DNA of 64,000 nucleotides from Solibacillus sp. FSL W7-1436 (GCF_038007305.1 NZ_JBBOWV010000001.1:3214501-3278500), one strand, 5' to 3'; counted from the first letter of the stretch, positions 34,955 to 43,544 are shown. Numbers and translations: made by a program. Notes: generated by a model not told the origin, from the letters alone.

Positions 34955-36328
34955 ATGCTAAAAATTAAAAAGATCGAGTTTATTAAAGTTCTGTATGATG
35001 ACGCATTAGCGCAAAATATCTTTTCGATCGCGAATATTACGTTTTCAAATAGAAGTCCGATACAAGGAGCCCTCCTCTACTGGCAGCAAAATGAATCAAA
35101 GGAACCTTATACAAAAGAAGGCGACTACAAGTTCTACTATGACTTGGCAAAAGCGCAATATTTTGCAGCAGTAAAGTTTCCTAAAGACTGTGACTTAACA
35201 CGGGATGAACGCCAGGAACTTGCCTATATCTTACTGGAGGAGCGCGGAGCAATCGGAACGTACAGTTTTATTTCGACGAAGCCGAAAGCAACTTTCCATT
35301 TAAATAAGGCTTTTCAGGAAATCCCGTTCCCTGCACAGTTTTCAGTAGATGATTTTAATGATCTGTCCATTGTGAAACAGCTGGAATCGAATGATGAAAC
35401 TGTTTACGAGCAGCTTCCATATGACCGTGTATTTTTAGAAGCTTATAGAAACTGGTGCCATCAAGCTGTTCAGTTGCATCCTTCACGCTTAACAGCTTAT
35501 TTTCATTACTTGCCGTTTACGTATGTGAGTTATGCAAATCCGCTACTATCAGAGCAGTTTTTAATCGATTATTTGCCTGAAGTGGATCTGGAAGCACTTC
35601 AGTACAACAAACCGGTACTTGAGCGGTTGTCGATGTCCTTTAAACGTTATTTAGTAACAACTTTAATGGCGGATAAAAAGCGTCTGAATCCGGACTTTGT
35701 CGATCAGCTGGATGATTTCATTGAAAGCAATGTCTTTTATCAATCATTTGAGCTTATTTATTTACCGGAAGCCGATGAAATCCCCGATATGGATTTGCAG
35801 CTTTTCGAATATGACCGCGGTACGTATAAATGGGCCGGCAGTGAGCATTTAGTGAAAGGAATTCCATCACTGGTAAGTCAGAAGTATAACCGATATGGGG
35901 ATCGACGCTTGACAAATGCCGAAATGGATAAAAAGTTTAAGGCATACAGTGATGAACAAAAGCAGCTATTCACCGCGATTGCGGAGCTTCATTGGCTGAA
36001 TAAATATAAAAATGAGCTGGATTGGTCATACATTTGCCAATATAATGTGAATTTGACTGAACAGTTTTTAACAGCACATATCAATTATGTCGATTTCGAT
36101 GCACTGGGCCTGAATACGGATATAGTGGTAAATGCAGATTTTTTATCAACCTATTTACACCGGTTCAACCATCAAAAAGCTGTTCCGTTAATCATTTCCC
36201 ATTTAACAGAGCAGTTTTATTTAACTCATAAAGATGAAATCAAAGTTGACCTCGATTTGCTCTATAAATATATGGACAATATTGACGAGGAAGAGTTTTT
36301 AAGAATTGAAAGTTATTTGCTTGATTAA
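34955..36328 (+). CDS. Hypothetical protein, 457 residues
   Basis: ATG with CGGAGGTG ten bases upstream and a TATAAT box at 34926-34931. I do not recognise a family. The protein is soluble and rich in Tyr, Phe, Leu and acidic residues. The C-terminal half seems to carry weak repeats of a pattern like NxxLLSEQFLxxYLPxVDLEAL and LTEQFLTAHINYVDFDAL, suggesting helical repeats about 40 residues long. No catalytic motif was noticed. Monocistronic, with a terminator just after. Confidence 0.7.
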   Translation: MLKIKKIEFIKVLYDDALAQNIFSIANITFSNRSPIQGALLYWQQNESKEPYTKEGDYKFYYDLAKAQYFAAVKFPKDCDLTRDERQELAYILLEERGAIGTYSFISTKPKATFHLNKAFQEIPFPAQFSVDDFNDLSIVKQLESNDETVYEQLPYDRVFLEAYRNWCHQAVQLHPSRLTAYFHYLPFTYVSYANPLLSEQFLIDYLPEVDLEALQYNKPVLERLSMSFKRYLVTTLMADKKRLNPDFVDQLDDFIESNVFYQSFELIYLPEADEIPDMDLQLFEYDRGTYKWAGSEHLVKGIPSLVSQKYNRYGDRRLTNAEMDKKFKAYSDEQKQLFTAIAELHWLNKYKNELDWSYICQYNVNLTEQFLTAHINYVDFDALGLNTDIVVNADFLSTYLHRFNHQKAVPLIISHLTEQFYLTHKDEIKVDLDLLYKYMDNIDEEEFLRIESYLLD

Positions 36329-36333
36329 TAAAT

Positions 36334-36369
36334 GGCTGCTCTGTAACTCGATTACAAAGCAGCCTTTTT
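36334..36369 (+). terminator. Terminator after the 457-residue protein gene
   Basis: GGCTGCT-TGTAA pairs with TTACA-AGCAGCC, then T5. Confidence 0.9.
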
Positions 36370-36391
36370 GATTTCTAAACGATCAGACGAT

Positions 36392-36428
36392 AAAAAAATC
36401 AATCTACAACTGATTCGTAGATTGATTT
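36392..36428 (-). terminator. Terminator of the tiny two-gene operon
   Basis: Minus strand AAATCAATCTAC (36428-36417), 9-base loop, GTAGATTGATTT (36407-36396), then a T run; 12 bases past the second small gene. Confidence 0.88.
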
Positions 36429-36439
36429 AATACAGCAGA

Positions 36440-36607
36440 TTATGTTGTAATTTCATAGACACCTCGGTGCAGCATGGCGTAGTTTGCGCATATGTGAGAC
36501 ATTTCCATCGTCAGATCAGGCTGGATATAGTGAATGTTCACAAGTTCGATTGAATGAACAGGCATCACATCCTTATAATAAACTGTTTCAGTTTGAGGAC
36601 TAATCAT
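36440..36607 (-). CDS. 55-residue small protein, second of a tiny operon
   Basis: ATG at 36607, with GGAGATGAG upstream inside the preceding gene and an 8-base overlap with it. The product starts MISPQTETVYYKDVMPVHSI and ends LHRGVYEITT; it has one Cys, many Met and His, and no membrane segment. No family recognised. Tight overlap and a shared terminator argue that it is a real co-translated partner of the 53-residue protein. Confidence 0.65.
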   Translation of the reverse strand: MISPQTETVYYKDVMPVHSIELVNIHYIQPDLTMEMSHICANYAMLHRGVYEITT

Positions 36608-36761
36608 TTCGTCTCATCTCCTGTTCCATTGCATAGCCGTTGTACGCAAGTAATTGCTGATGAGAAAGCTGATTTACGTAATATCGGAAATTCACCGGCT
36701 GTAATCCAAACTGCTCGCACTTCTCTACATACATTTGATATCCTTTTTCAAAATAACTCAT
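36600..36761 (-). CDS. 53-residue small protein, first of a tiny operon
   Basis: ATG at 36761 with AAAGGGGAG seven bases upstream. The product (MSYFEKGYQMYVEKCEQFGL, continuing to EQEMRRND) is Tyr/Gln-rich and predicted helical, with one Cys and no membrane segment. No family recognised. It has its own consensus promoter at 36807-36835 and overlaps the 55-residue gene, so a two-protein unit is likely. A small regulator, adaptor or toxin-antitoxin pair are all possible; nothing in the sequence decides. Confidence 0.68.
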   Translation of the reverse strand: MSYFEKGYQMYVEKCEQFGLQPVNFRYYVNQLSHQQLLAYNGYAMEQEMRRND

Positions 36762-36777
36762 TGTTTTTCTCCCCTTT

Positions 36778-36835
36778 GTTATATAACAGTTTTTATTTGT
36801 AAATTAAATATATAACAGTTTATGAACAGTGTCAA
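36778..36835 (-). promoter_or_regulatory. Consensus promoter with a 13-bp direct repeat
   Basis: Minus strand TTGACA (36835-36830), 17 bases, TATATT (36812-36807). The 13-mer AAACTGTTATATA occurs twice, 29 bp apart (36821-36809, overlapping the -10 box, and 36792-36780, beside the ribosome binding site). The second copy contains a perfect GTTATATAAC palindrome. This looks like a repressor or autoregulation site for the tiny operon. Confidence 0.7.
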
Positions 36836-36961
36836 TGAATTATCTGAATTTTTATTTGACTTTTTTAAATTTTTCGACAATGATTTTTATCAGGAATCCG
36901 CAGTAGACAATCATTTCATCTTATCGACTTCTTTGTTACCATAGGAGTCGGGAGGAATTAG

Positions 36962-38218
36962 ATGAACCTTATTTACAAAAAACTTATTGAACTTGGATTA
37001 AGTCCATTATTTGCTGAATACCTTTCAGTAGCGCTTATGATTATATTTATTGTAATCATTTGTTTAATCGCAAACTTCATCACGAAAAAGATCGTCATCC
37101 GTTTTATTACACATATTGTGAATAACAATAAGTATCAGTGGGATAACATTCTGTTGGAAAAGAAGGTGTTCCATAAGTTATCGCATATCGTGCCGGCGAT
37201 CATTATTTATTATTTTGCTGAAGCCTTTACGTATCAAGCCCTTATCGAAAAAGGAGCCATTACGTATATCATAATCGTTGTATTAAGCTTGTTAGGCAGT
37301 TTATTAAATGCTGTGCATGATATTTATCAAACGTTTGAAATTTCTAAAGTACAACCGATCAAAGGCTATATTCAAGTCGTGAAAATCATTGTCTATGTCC
37401 TCGGGATTATCTTGGTCATAGCAAACTTAATCGGTGAAAATCCGCTGATCATTCTAAGCGGACTCGGTGCCCTTTCAGCTGTATTGCTGCTTGTTTTTAA
37501 AGATTCCTTATTAGGCCTTGTTGCCGGGATCCAGTTAACATCGAATGATATGGTACGTGTAGGTGATTGGATTGAAATGCCGAAATATGGCGCGGACGGT
37601 GATGTCATTGATCTTTCATTAAATACAGTAAAAGTCCAGAACTTTGATAAAACCATTACGACAATCCCTAGTTATGCATTGATTTCGGATTCTTTTAAAA
37701 ACTGGAGAGGTATGCAGGTTACTGGTGGCAGAAGGATCAAACGCTCGCTCTTTGTTGATACAACAAGCATCGCGTTTTGCTCGGAGGAAAAGATCAAGCA
37801 GTTACGGAACATTCATTATCTGAAGGACTATATTGATACGAGACAACAGGAAATTACGGAATACAATAGTAAACACCGTATCGATACGAGCAATCAGGTG
37901 AATGGCAGAGCATTGACAAATATCGGGTTGTTCCGGACATATATTAGCAACTATTTAAAAAACCATCCGGGAATTCATAAAGACATGACAACGATGGTAA
38001 GACAATTAGCGCCGAGTGAAAATGGATTACCAATTGAAATCTATGCCTTTTCAAATGATATTAACTGGGCGGTATATGAGTCGATTCAAGCGGATATATT
38101 CGATCATCTCTTTGCAGTCGCAACTGAGTTTGACTTGAGACTATTCCAAAATCCGACCGGCAATGATTTTAAAGCAATGAGTTCCTTACAACTGAATAAA
38201 AATGTAGGCGAATCATAA
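36962..38218 (+). CDS. MscS-family mechanosensitive channel, YbdG-like
   Basis: 418 residues, ATG with GGGAGGA upstream. About five membrane segments (near residues 18-40, 68-88, 95-118, 135-155, 160-185), the last being the pore helix GLGALSAVLLLVFKDSLLGL, followed by the MscS beta domain GVQL-like VAGIQLTSNDMVRVGDWIEM and SLNTVKVQNFDKTITTIPSY. The long C-terminal domain after GGRRIKRSLFVD is that of YbdG/MscM-type channels. These open under membrane tension and protect against osmotic downshock. A terminator follows. Confidence 0.9.
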   Translation: MNLIYKKLIELGLSPLFAEYLSVALMIIFIVIICLIANFITKKIVIRFITHIVNNNKYQWDNILLEKKVFHKLSHIVPAIIIYYFAEAFTYQALIEKGAITYIIIVVLSLLGSLLNAVHDIYQTFEISKVQPIKGYIQVVKIIVYVLGIILVIANLIGENPLIILSGLGALSAVLLLVFKDSLLGLVAGIQLTSNDMVRVGDWIEMPKYGADGDVIDLSLNTVKVQNFDKTITTIPSYALISDSFKNWRGMQVTGGRRIKRSLFVDTTSIAFCSEEKIKQLRNIHYLKDYIDTRQQEITEYNSKHRIDTSNQVNGRALTNIGLFRTYISNYLKNHPGIHKDMTTMVRQLAPSENGLPIEIYAFSNDINWAVYESIQADIFDHLFAVATEFDLRLFQNPTGNDFKAMSSLQLNKNVGES

Positions 38219-38220
38219 TC

Positions 38221-38261
38221 AAAACCCCCATTTTCTCTTTAATAGAAAAATGGGGGTTTTT
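38221..38261. terminator. Bidirectional terminator after mscS-like gene
   Basis: AAAACCCCCATTTTCT pairs with AGAAAAATGGGGGTTTT, followed by T runs on both strands; it serves the convergent recombinase gene too, 85 bases away. Confidence 0.88.
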
Positions 38262-38345
38262 AACGATTTTACCACGTGTCTTGCCGCTGGAAATTACCTG
38301 TTATAGATGTCGTAACATCATTTAGTTTACATAATATTATTATTA

Positions 38346-39287
38346 TTATAATTTATTAAACGGGTTGTTTTTCAGGACTTCCTGAATTTGTTCGTCTTCG
38401 ATATGTGTATAGATTTGCGTTGTTGCAACACTGGAGTGCCCAAGAATATGCTGCAATGTTCGAATGTCCGCTCCGGATTTATACATCATTGTCGCGGAAG
38501 TGTGCCGAAGTTTATGCGGTGTCAGCTTTTCTTTCGGTGACGGGCTATTGGCATTAATCACTTTCACGATCCGTGCAATCGACTGTCTTGCAAAACGTGT
38601 CCCTTTTTGAGAAATGAACAGCGGTTCTTTCCCGTCCCCTTTATATGAATGCCGCTCCTGTAAATACTTTTCCATTGCATGCATACATGCATCATTTAAA
38701 TATACATGCCGTTCTTTATTCCCCTTACCGATCACCGTCAGCATCCGCCCATTGATGGAATCGATATTCAGGGAACATAATTCGGAAACACGAATGCCGA
38801 GGTTCAGGAAAAAGACCATCATGCATTCATCGCGTGCACTGTACGACTGTGTCTGCACAGCGCCAATAAAATCCTTTGCCTCATTATAGTTTAAATAAAC
38901 CGGCTGGCGTCGCCCGATTTTCGGGGTTTCCAAATGTTCCGCCGGGTTTTCATCGATGAGACGGCGCTTTCCTTTCAAGTATTTGAAAAAGGCTTTTAAT
39001 GTTGCTACTTTACGGGCACGGGCTGCTGATGAATTGCCGCGCTGTAATTCACAATATTCCATAAACAAATATAAGTCTTCCAAAGACACTTCTTTAATTT
39101 GATCGATTGTAAACGCAGAAATGTCGATTGTATGTAAACGGTCCAACGGAATATCTTCTTCAATCGCTTTTAGAAATCGAATAAATAAAATAAGATCATA
39201 TTCGTATTCTTTTCGGGTTCTTTGGGACTTTCCGGTAATTGTTGTTAAGTAAATCAAAAAATCTCGTAAAAATTTCGGCAGCTTCAT
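38346..39287 (-). CDS. Tyrosine recombinase, XerC-like
   Basis: 313 residues with the two-domain Xer layout. The SAM-like N-terminal domain spans about 1-115; the catalytic domain has all expected residues: Arg in LGIRVSELCSL, Lys in VIGKGNKERHVYL, HKLRHTSATMM (His-x-x-Arg), LGHSSVATTQIYTH with the His and the Tyr nucleophile. It should be active in strand exchange. It is a lone gene, not next to hslV/codV as the standard XerC of Bacillus, so it may be an extra chromosomal Xer protein. A degenerate paralogue lies at 41481. Confidence 0.88.
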   Translation of the reverse strand: MKLPKFLRDFLIYLTTITGKSQRTRKEYEYDLILFIRFLKAIEEDIPLDRLHTIDISAFTIDQIKEVSLEDLYLFMEYCELQRGNSSAARARKVATLKAFFKYLKGKRRLIDENPAEHLETPKIGRRQPVYLNYNEAKDFIGAVQTQSYSARDECMMVFFLNLGIRVSELCSLNIDSINGRMLTVIGKGNKERHVYLNDACMHAMEKYLQERHSYKGDGKEPLFISQKGTRFARQSIARIVKVINANSPSPKEKLTPHKLRHTSATMMYKSGADIRTLQHILGHSSVATTQIYTHIEDEQIQEVLKNNPFNKL

Positions 39288-39329
39288 TTACGTCCATTCC
39301 CCCTCTATCTAGCTCTTATTATAGCATAA

Positions 39330-39364
39330 AAAATGTTCCCAAATTGATATTTGGGAACATTTTT
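39330..39364. terminator. Perfect 15-bp hairpin upstream of the recombinase gene
   Basis: AAAATGTTCCCAAAT (39330-39344), loop TGAT, ATTTGGGAACATTTT (39349-39363), with T-rich tails both ways. It would stop minus-strand transcripts from running into the recombinase gene; its partner transcript is not obvious. Confidence 0.75.
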
Positions 39365-39431
39365 GCTGATTTAGAAGATTTAAGCGCTTTTTCGACAATA
39401 AAAGGAAACATATGTTCCTGTTTTGCAATTT

Positions 39432-39501
39432 CGCTCTCAGACGAAGTGAAATGTCGATTCGTGGATGATGACCCGTGTCGAATCGTCTGAGAGCGATTTT
39501 T
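39432..39501 (+). promoter_or_regulatory. Large hairpin in the leader of the CorA-like gene
   Basis: CGCTCTCAGACGA (39432-39444) pairs perfectly with TCGTCTGAGAGCG (39483-39495), followed by ATTTTTG. The 38-base loop holds GATTCG and CGAATC, which allow an alternative pairing. It ends 64 bases before the CorA-like start codon and could be an attenuator or simply a terminator. Confidence 0.5.
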
Positions 39502-39564
39502 GTCGAAGCCCTTTTTGGTTAAATTTATCGAATTTTGGGAATAGATGTTCCAGGAGGTGAAAGG

Positions 39565-40986
39565 ATGAATTCGTTAAAAACCCACTATGTTTTTTATTAT
39601 CCTTTCAATTATCGACAGTACGATTTTGAAAAATTACAGCAAGTACTAAAACGCAACAAATTTTATCATTTTACAATCGATGAAGAGGAATTTAACGAAA
39701 CGCTTTATGGTCCCGATATTAAAGTATCCCCCCAATTGTTGACACAATTCTTTTATCCTTTTATGGAAGAGAAATTATTGAATGACGAAATTTCCGTACG
39801 CAACTTCAACCGCTACTCAAAAAAAATCCATTGTGAAGGAAAAATGAAAACGGCGTTCGATGAAGTGCCATTTACAATATTGAGTGCAGATATTAATCTG
39901 TGTCCATTCGGTATTGGAATTTTAGCGCTAAGGATTCAATTGGCAGATGATGTGGATATGAATGCCGCGTTATCATTCGGTCATTATTTTAGAGTTTTGC
40001 GGCCGAAAATTGATGAAGAGCTGGGAACGGAAATTTATTACGACAATTTTGTCTTTCAAAATACGGATGAATTATTATTAAAGAAAATTGCGCCTTTTTT
40101 GGAGAAGTATTTCGTTGATTATTCATCCATTCACAAAAACATCAGCAAAATCCCCTTTTTCGAAGATGAGCGCATGTATGTCAGTGCCTTTTTTCATATG
40201 GACGAAGATGAGGAAATCGACGAATATTTCCTGTATCGTGCAGGACAGTTAAATGGACGTGATAATAACGGGGATCCTTATATATCGAGTACAAATGAGG
40301 AGTATATCAAACGTTTCGTTGAGGAACATTGCTACGAAAGATGGGCACCTAAATTTCATATTATTACAACATTGCAAGGCCATATTTACCTATCATCCGT
40401 GGATGACAAAAGCATGAATAAATATTTAAACAGCTTTCATTCTGTCTCTTACTATACATTGCTCATCCACTATTTTTATAAACTGATGCTGCTGAAACTC
40501 GTTTTCGAACATAGTGAACTGAAGTTTTCAAAAGATAAGGATATTGTAAAAGAATTAATTGAACAGATAACGAAGTTTGCATCAAGGTATTATTTTCCGG
40601 AGGTAGCGGCACGTACAGAGGGAAAAGAAATCTCACATTATTTCAGAAAAGTCTTTCGGATTGACGGACTTTACCGCGAGACGAAAGAAACGCTTGAAGA
40701 ACTGTACCGGATACAGGAGGATCGTTCAACAGACCGGTTGAACAAACTCATTTTTATTTTAACGATTTTCAGTATGATTTCCGGTATATACGGAATGAAT
40801 CTGGTTATTGAAATGCTGGCAGAACCATTTAAATTATCCGAAATTTTCAGTTTCACTTTCTTTGAATGGACAGCACTTGTACTGATGGTTATCGGCTTAA
40901 TGACACTGGTACTGCTTATTTTGAATCAGGTTTATAAATATTCAATTAGCTATTACGGGAAAATAAACAGGCGACGGCAACGTTAA
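39565..40986 (+). CDS. CorA-like two-helix membrane protein
   Basis: Start placed at ATG 39565 (MNSLKTHYVFYY), with AGGAGGTGAAAGG directly upstream, giving 473 residues. A long soluble, acidic N-terminal part (1 to about 390) with a coiled-coil end is followed by two membrane helices (about 398-418 and 438-462). The loop after the first helix holds IYGMN, the GMN signature of CorA magnesium channels. The topology and motif place fit CorA, but the N-terminal domain is larger and unlike classical CorA. Divalent cation transport is inferred, not shown. Terminator adjoins the stop. Confidence 0.72.
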   Translation: MNSLKTHYVFYYPFNYRQYDFEKLQQVLKRNKFYHFTIDEEEFNETLYGPDIKVSPQLLTQFFYPFMEEKLLNDEISVRNFNRYSKKIHCEGKMKTAFDEVPFTILSADINLCPFGIGILALRIQLADDVDMNAALSFGHYFRVLRPKIDEELGTEIYYDNFVFQNTDELLLKKIAPFLEKYFVDYSSIHKNISKIPFFEDERMYVSAFFHMDEDEEIDEYFLYRAGQLNGRDNNGDPYISSTNEEYIKRFVEEHCYERWAPKFHIITTLQGHIYLSSVDDKSMNKYLNSFHSVSYYTLLIHYFYKLMLLKLVFEHSELKFSKDKDIVKELIEQITKFASRYYFPEVAARTEGKEISHYFRKVFRIDGLYRETKETLEELYRIQEDRSTDRLNKLIFILTIFSMISGIYGMNLVIEMLAEPFKLSEIFSFTFFEWTALVLMVIGLMTLVLLILNQVYKYSISYYGKINRRRQR

Positions 40987-41030
40987 AAGGGATACGGGAA
41001 GTCAATTTGACTTTTCCCGTATCCCTTTTT
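40985..41030. terminator. Bidirectional terminator
   Basis: AAAAGGGATACGGGAA pairs with TTCCCGTATCCCTTTT, T5 after; between convergent genes. Confidence 0.9.
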
Positions 41031-41036
41031 CATTAA

Positions 41037-41441
41037 TTAGACAAATAGTGTAATCTGTTTCCCGTTACGCTCGACTTTCCAGTTTGAAGATAGCATTCCG
41101 CGAATTTGCTGTTCAGTGATCGGATCGATTTGTAATGATTGCAGGCCGTTCCCTTCAGGCAGCAGTTCGTACTGGTCATCTGTTATTTGAAAACGCATGC
41201 GCAGCAAGTTTTTCAAACCATTGATCGTTACAAACTTGACCTCATAGTTCCCCGCGAAAGCCTGTTCCATCTCTTCCGCGTTTTCATTCAATAATATTTT
41301 TAGACTCTCGGGATTTATATCATCAGTATCTGTTAATAGATGAAGCTCATCATTTTCGATATAATGTTTTACTTGTTCAAATGTATAAGGATGGGTTTTC
41401 AGTAATTCAATCATATATGCTTCCATCATTGAAATTGCCAT
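41037..41441 (-). CDS. Hypothetical protein, 134 residues
   Basis: ATG with GAGGAAG upstream. No family recognised. Acidic, soluble, with a predicted N-terminal helical part (AISMMEAYMIELLKTHPYTF) and a C-terminal strand-rich part (NWKVERNGKQITLFV). It follows the degenerate recombinase gene by 39 bases on the same strand, suggesting an operon. Confidence 0.65.
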   Translation of the reverse strand: MAISMMEAYMIELLKTHPYTFEQVKHYIENDELHLLTDTDDINPESLKILLNENAEEMEQAFAGNYEVKFVTINGLKNLLRMRFQITDDQYELLPEGNGLQSLQIDPITEQQIRGMLSSNWKVERNGKQITLFV

Positions 41442-41480
41442 TGGTTCTTCCTCTCAATCTTTCATCAATCATATTTTTTA

Positions 41481-42350
41481 CTAGCCGTTTTTCGGGAATC
41501 GTTGTTCTCGTTCAAGCAGGACGCCTTTTCTCGCATAGCCGAACTGCTCGTACAAAATTTTCGGATCCTCTTTTTTTGTTAACAGTTTTTGAATGGCATG
41601 GTAGCGCATATTGGTAGCGGTCACTTTAAATTGAAGCTGTTCGGACATCGCTTTAAAAATCCGTTCAATTGTTTTGACTGTGACCGGTTCCCCCATTTTA
41701 TTGCCGACACCTAGCCAAACATACGGTGACTGCTCCGTTAACGGCATGAATTCTATTGTGTGGCGTTTATAGTCTTCAAGCAATTCAATCAATTTTTTCG
41801 AACACTGCAAAACACGGTAGCTTTTCGAAGCGAGTACAATGATTTCAAGCTTTTCGGCATGTATATGCTTCCATTCCATCCGTACAAGTTCTGCTGGTTT
41901 AATACCCAGCTCCGCAACGGTAAACACAATGACGGTATTGCGTAATGCGAGCCATTCATGTTCCTCATTCAAAGCAATCTCATACTGCTTCGGCCAATAA
42001 GCCAATGCCCGGTTGAATTGTTTTTCCTTCAGCACATTCAGTTCCGTTTCCTGTTTAGTCAACGGAGCGATGAGTTCCTCATTATATACGGAAATGACAC
42101 CTCGCAGCTGCAGGAAAACAAGAAAATGGCGAATGGATGCGAACTTGCGGTTGACCGAATTGAACGAAAGATACTTTTCCTGAATCGTCTTCGAATAAAG
42201 CTGCAACGCCTCATTGATCTGATTCTCTTGCTGAATGATCTCCGCGAATTGTTTTGCGTCCAATGTATACTGTTTCGTCGTATGAAAAGATTTATTTAAT
42301 GATTTTAAATAAGCTGTAAACGCTTTAACATACGGTTGAATTTCTTCCAC
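41481..42350 (-). CDS. Degenerate tyrosine recombinase (Xer-like), probably inactive
   Basis: 289 residues, GTG start with AAAGGGG upstream. The N-terminal helical domain (KAFTAYLKSLNKSFHTTKQY, then FNSVNRKFASIRHFLVFLQL) and LRNTVIVFTVAELGIKPAEL match the integrase fold. The catalytic residues do not: Arg of GIRxxEL is Lys (GIKPAELV), the HxLR box is TNMRYHAI, LGH is FGY, and no Tyr nucleophile follows. The frame is intact and has a good start, so it is probably a kept non-catalytic protein, perhaps a DNA-binding or structural partner, and not a fresh pseudogene. Confidence 0.75.
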   Translation of the reverse strand: MEEIQPYVKAFTAYLKSLNKSFHTTKQYTLDAKQFAEIIQQENQINEALQLYSKTIQEKYLSFNSVNRKFASIRHFLVFLQLRGVISVYNEELIAPLTKQETELNVLKEKQFNRALAYWPKQYEIALNEEHEWLALRNTVIVFTVAELGIKPAELVRMEWKHIHAEKLEIIVLASKSYRVLQCSKKLIELLEDYKRHTIEFMPLTEQSPYVWLGVGNKMGEPVTVKTIERIFKAMSEQLQFKVTATNMRYHAIQKLLTKKEDPKILYEQFGYARKGVLLEREQRFPKNG

Positions 42351-42522
42351 ATTTTTCGCCCCTTTCTTTTTATTGTATCATGCGAAGTGGTAAGAATTAC
42401 ACGGATTTCATACAGGAAATTGCTGAATATTCGTTAAATTTACTTGAACCGTCCGGAATGCATGTTATTGTATATTGTTTCGTCTATAATGACTATGTAT
42501 ACATAGTTAAGGGGGACCACAG

Positions 42523-43326
42523 ATGCAAGTACGTACGACAAGACTTGAAGCGGAAGAAGCGAAAATCATTTATCAGGAAACTGCGGGGCTCGCCATTATT
42601 ACGATTCATCGCCCGCAGCTTAAAAATGCATTAACGGCGAATATGTGGGATCAGCTTGCCAAAATCGCATTAGGCACATTGGAAAATCCGAAAAATAAGG
42701 TGCTGTTATTGCGCGGTTCCGGCGAGAACTTTACAGCGGGTTCGGATATTAAAGAATTTAACTCGATTTCCTTGGAAAAGGCGGAAGAAGCTTTCGTGCA
42801 TATGGAAAGAACGATTTCAACGATTGAAAACCTGCCGATTCCGGTAATCGGTGTCATCAACGGACCGGCAATGGGCGCTGGACTGGAGCTGGCTCTTGCA
42901 TGTGATATCCGCATCGGCTCGGACAAAGCGAAAATGGGCATTCCGGTCGGTAAGCTCGGTATTACATTGAATAATAAATTTGCCAAGCGTTTAGTCGATT
43001 TGGTCGGTCCATCCGCAACGAAAGATTTTGTATTTACGGGACGCATGTATAAAGCAGAAGAAGCGTTTAAAGCCGGAATGCTTAATTATTTGGTTGCCGA
43101 AAAAGATCTGAACCGTTTTGCAATCCGTATGGGTAAACTTGTTGCCGGCATGTCACCGGACTCTTTATTAGCAGTAAAACGCTCGGTTAAGGAATGTATG
43201 GATTCAGCCCCTGTTTTATGGGAAGGATCGACACCGTTTGTTTCCGAAAGAGACTTTTATGAAGGTGTCCGTGCATTTGTTGAAAAACGTCAGCCGGCTT
43301 TCACAAGACAGCTTCCAAAACAATAA
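42523..43326 (+). CDS. Enoyl-CoA hydratase/isomerase family protein
   Basis: 267 residues of the crotonase fold. TIHRPQLKNALTANMWDQL (about 29-47), SGENFTAGSDIKEFNS (about 67-82, oxyanion hole) and GVINGPAMGAGLELALACDI (about 110-129) are typical. At the second catalytic Glu position the sequence reads MGIPVGKLGIT, so the hydratase Glu pair is not clearly complete and another reaction (isomerase, hydrolase, synthase) is possible. ATG with AAGGGGGA upstream; TATAAT at 42485-42490. Monocistronic with a terminator. Confidence 0.85.
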   Translation: MQVRTTRLEAEEAKIIYQETAGLAIITIHRPQLKNALTANMWDQLAKIALGTLENPKNKVLLLRGSGENFTAGSDIKEFNSISLEKAEEAFVHMERTISTIENLPIPVIGVINGPAMGAGLELALACDIRIGSDKAKMGIPVGKLGITLNNKFAKRLVDLVGPSATKDFVFTGRMYKAEEAFKAGMLNYLVAEKDLNRFAIRMGKLVAGMSPDSLLAVKRSVKECMDSAPVLWEGSTPFVSERDFYEGVRAFVEKRQPAFTRQLPKQ

Positions 43327-43360
43327 AAAAACTGCCTCCTTTGCGCGGGGCAGTTTTTTT
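43325..43360 (+). terminator. Terminator after the crotonase-family gene
   Basis: AAAACTGCC pairs with GGCAGTTTT, then T7. The rest of the gap to 43545 shows nothing clear. Confidence 0.9.
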
Positions 43361-43544
43361 GTTATGAAGGCAGTAAATTAAATTTCAGGATTAGACGACA
43401 TTCGCGGTGAACAGACAAAGTCGTTTGAACGGTTTTTAACACGACGCTTGTCAATTGCTGTTGAATTGCCTGTAGTGCATATGGTTTTTATATAATTTCT
43501 GTATCCATAACGGATTTCGACAAATCGTTATATTTCATCAGCTC

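Noticed and set aside
36554-36802. 82-codon plus-strand frame
   Set aside because: It is the antisense shadow of the two tiny minus-strand genes, which have far better start sites.
39432-39495. Integron-style attC site next to a tyrosine recombinase
   Set aside because: The hairpin is perfect at its base and lacks the R/L box layout and extrahelical bases of attC; the recombinase lacks the integron-specific insertion as far as can be seen.
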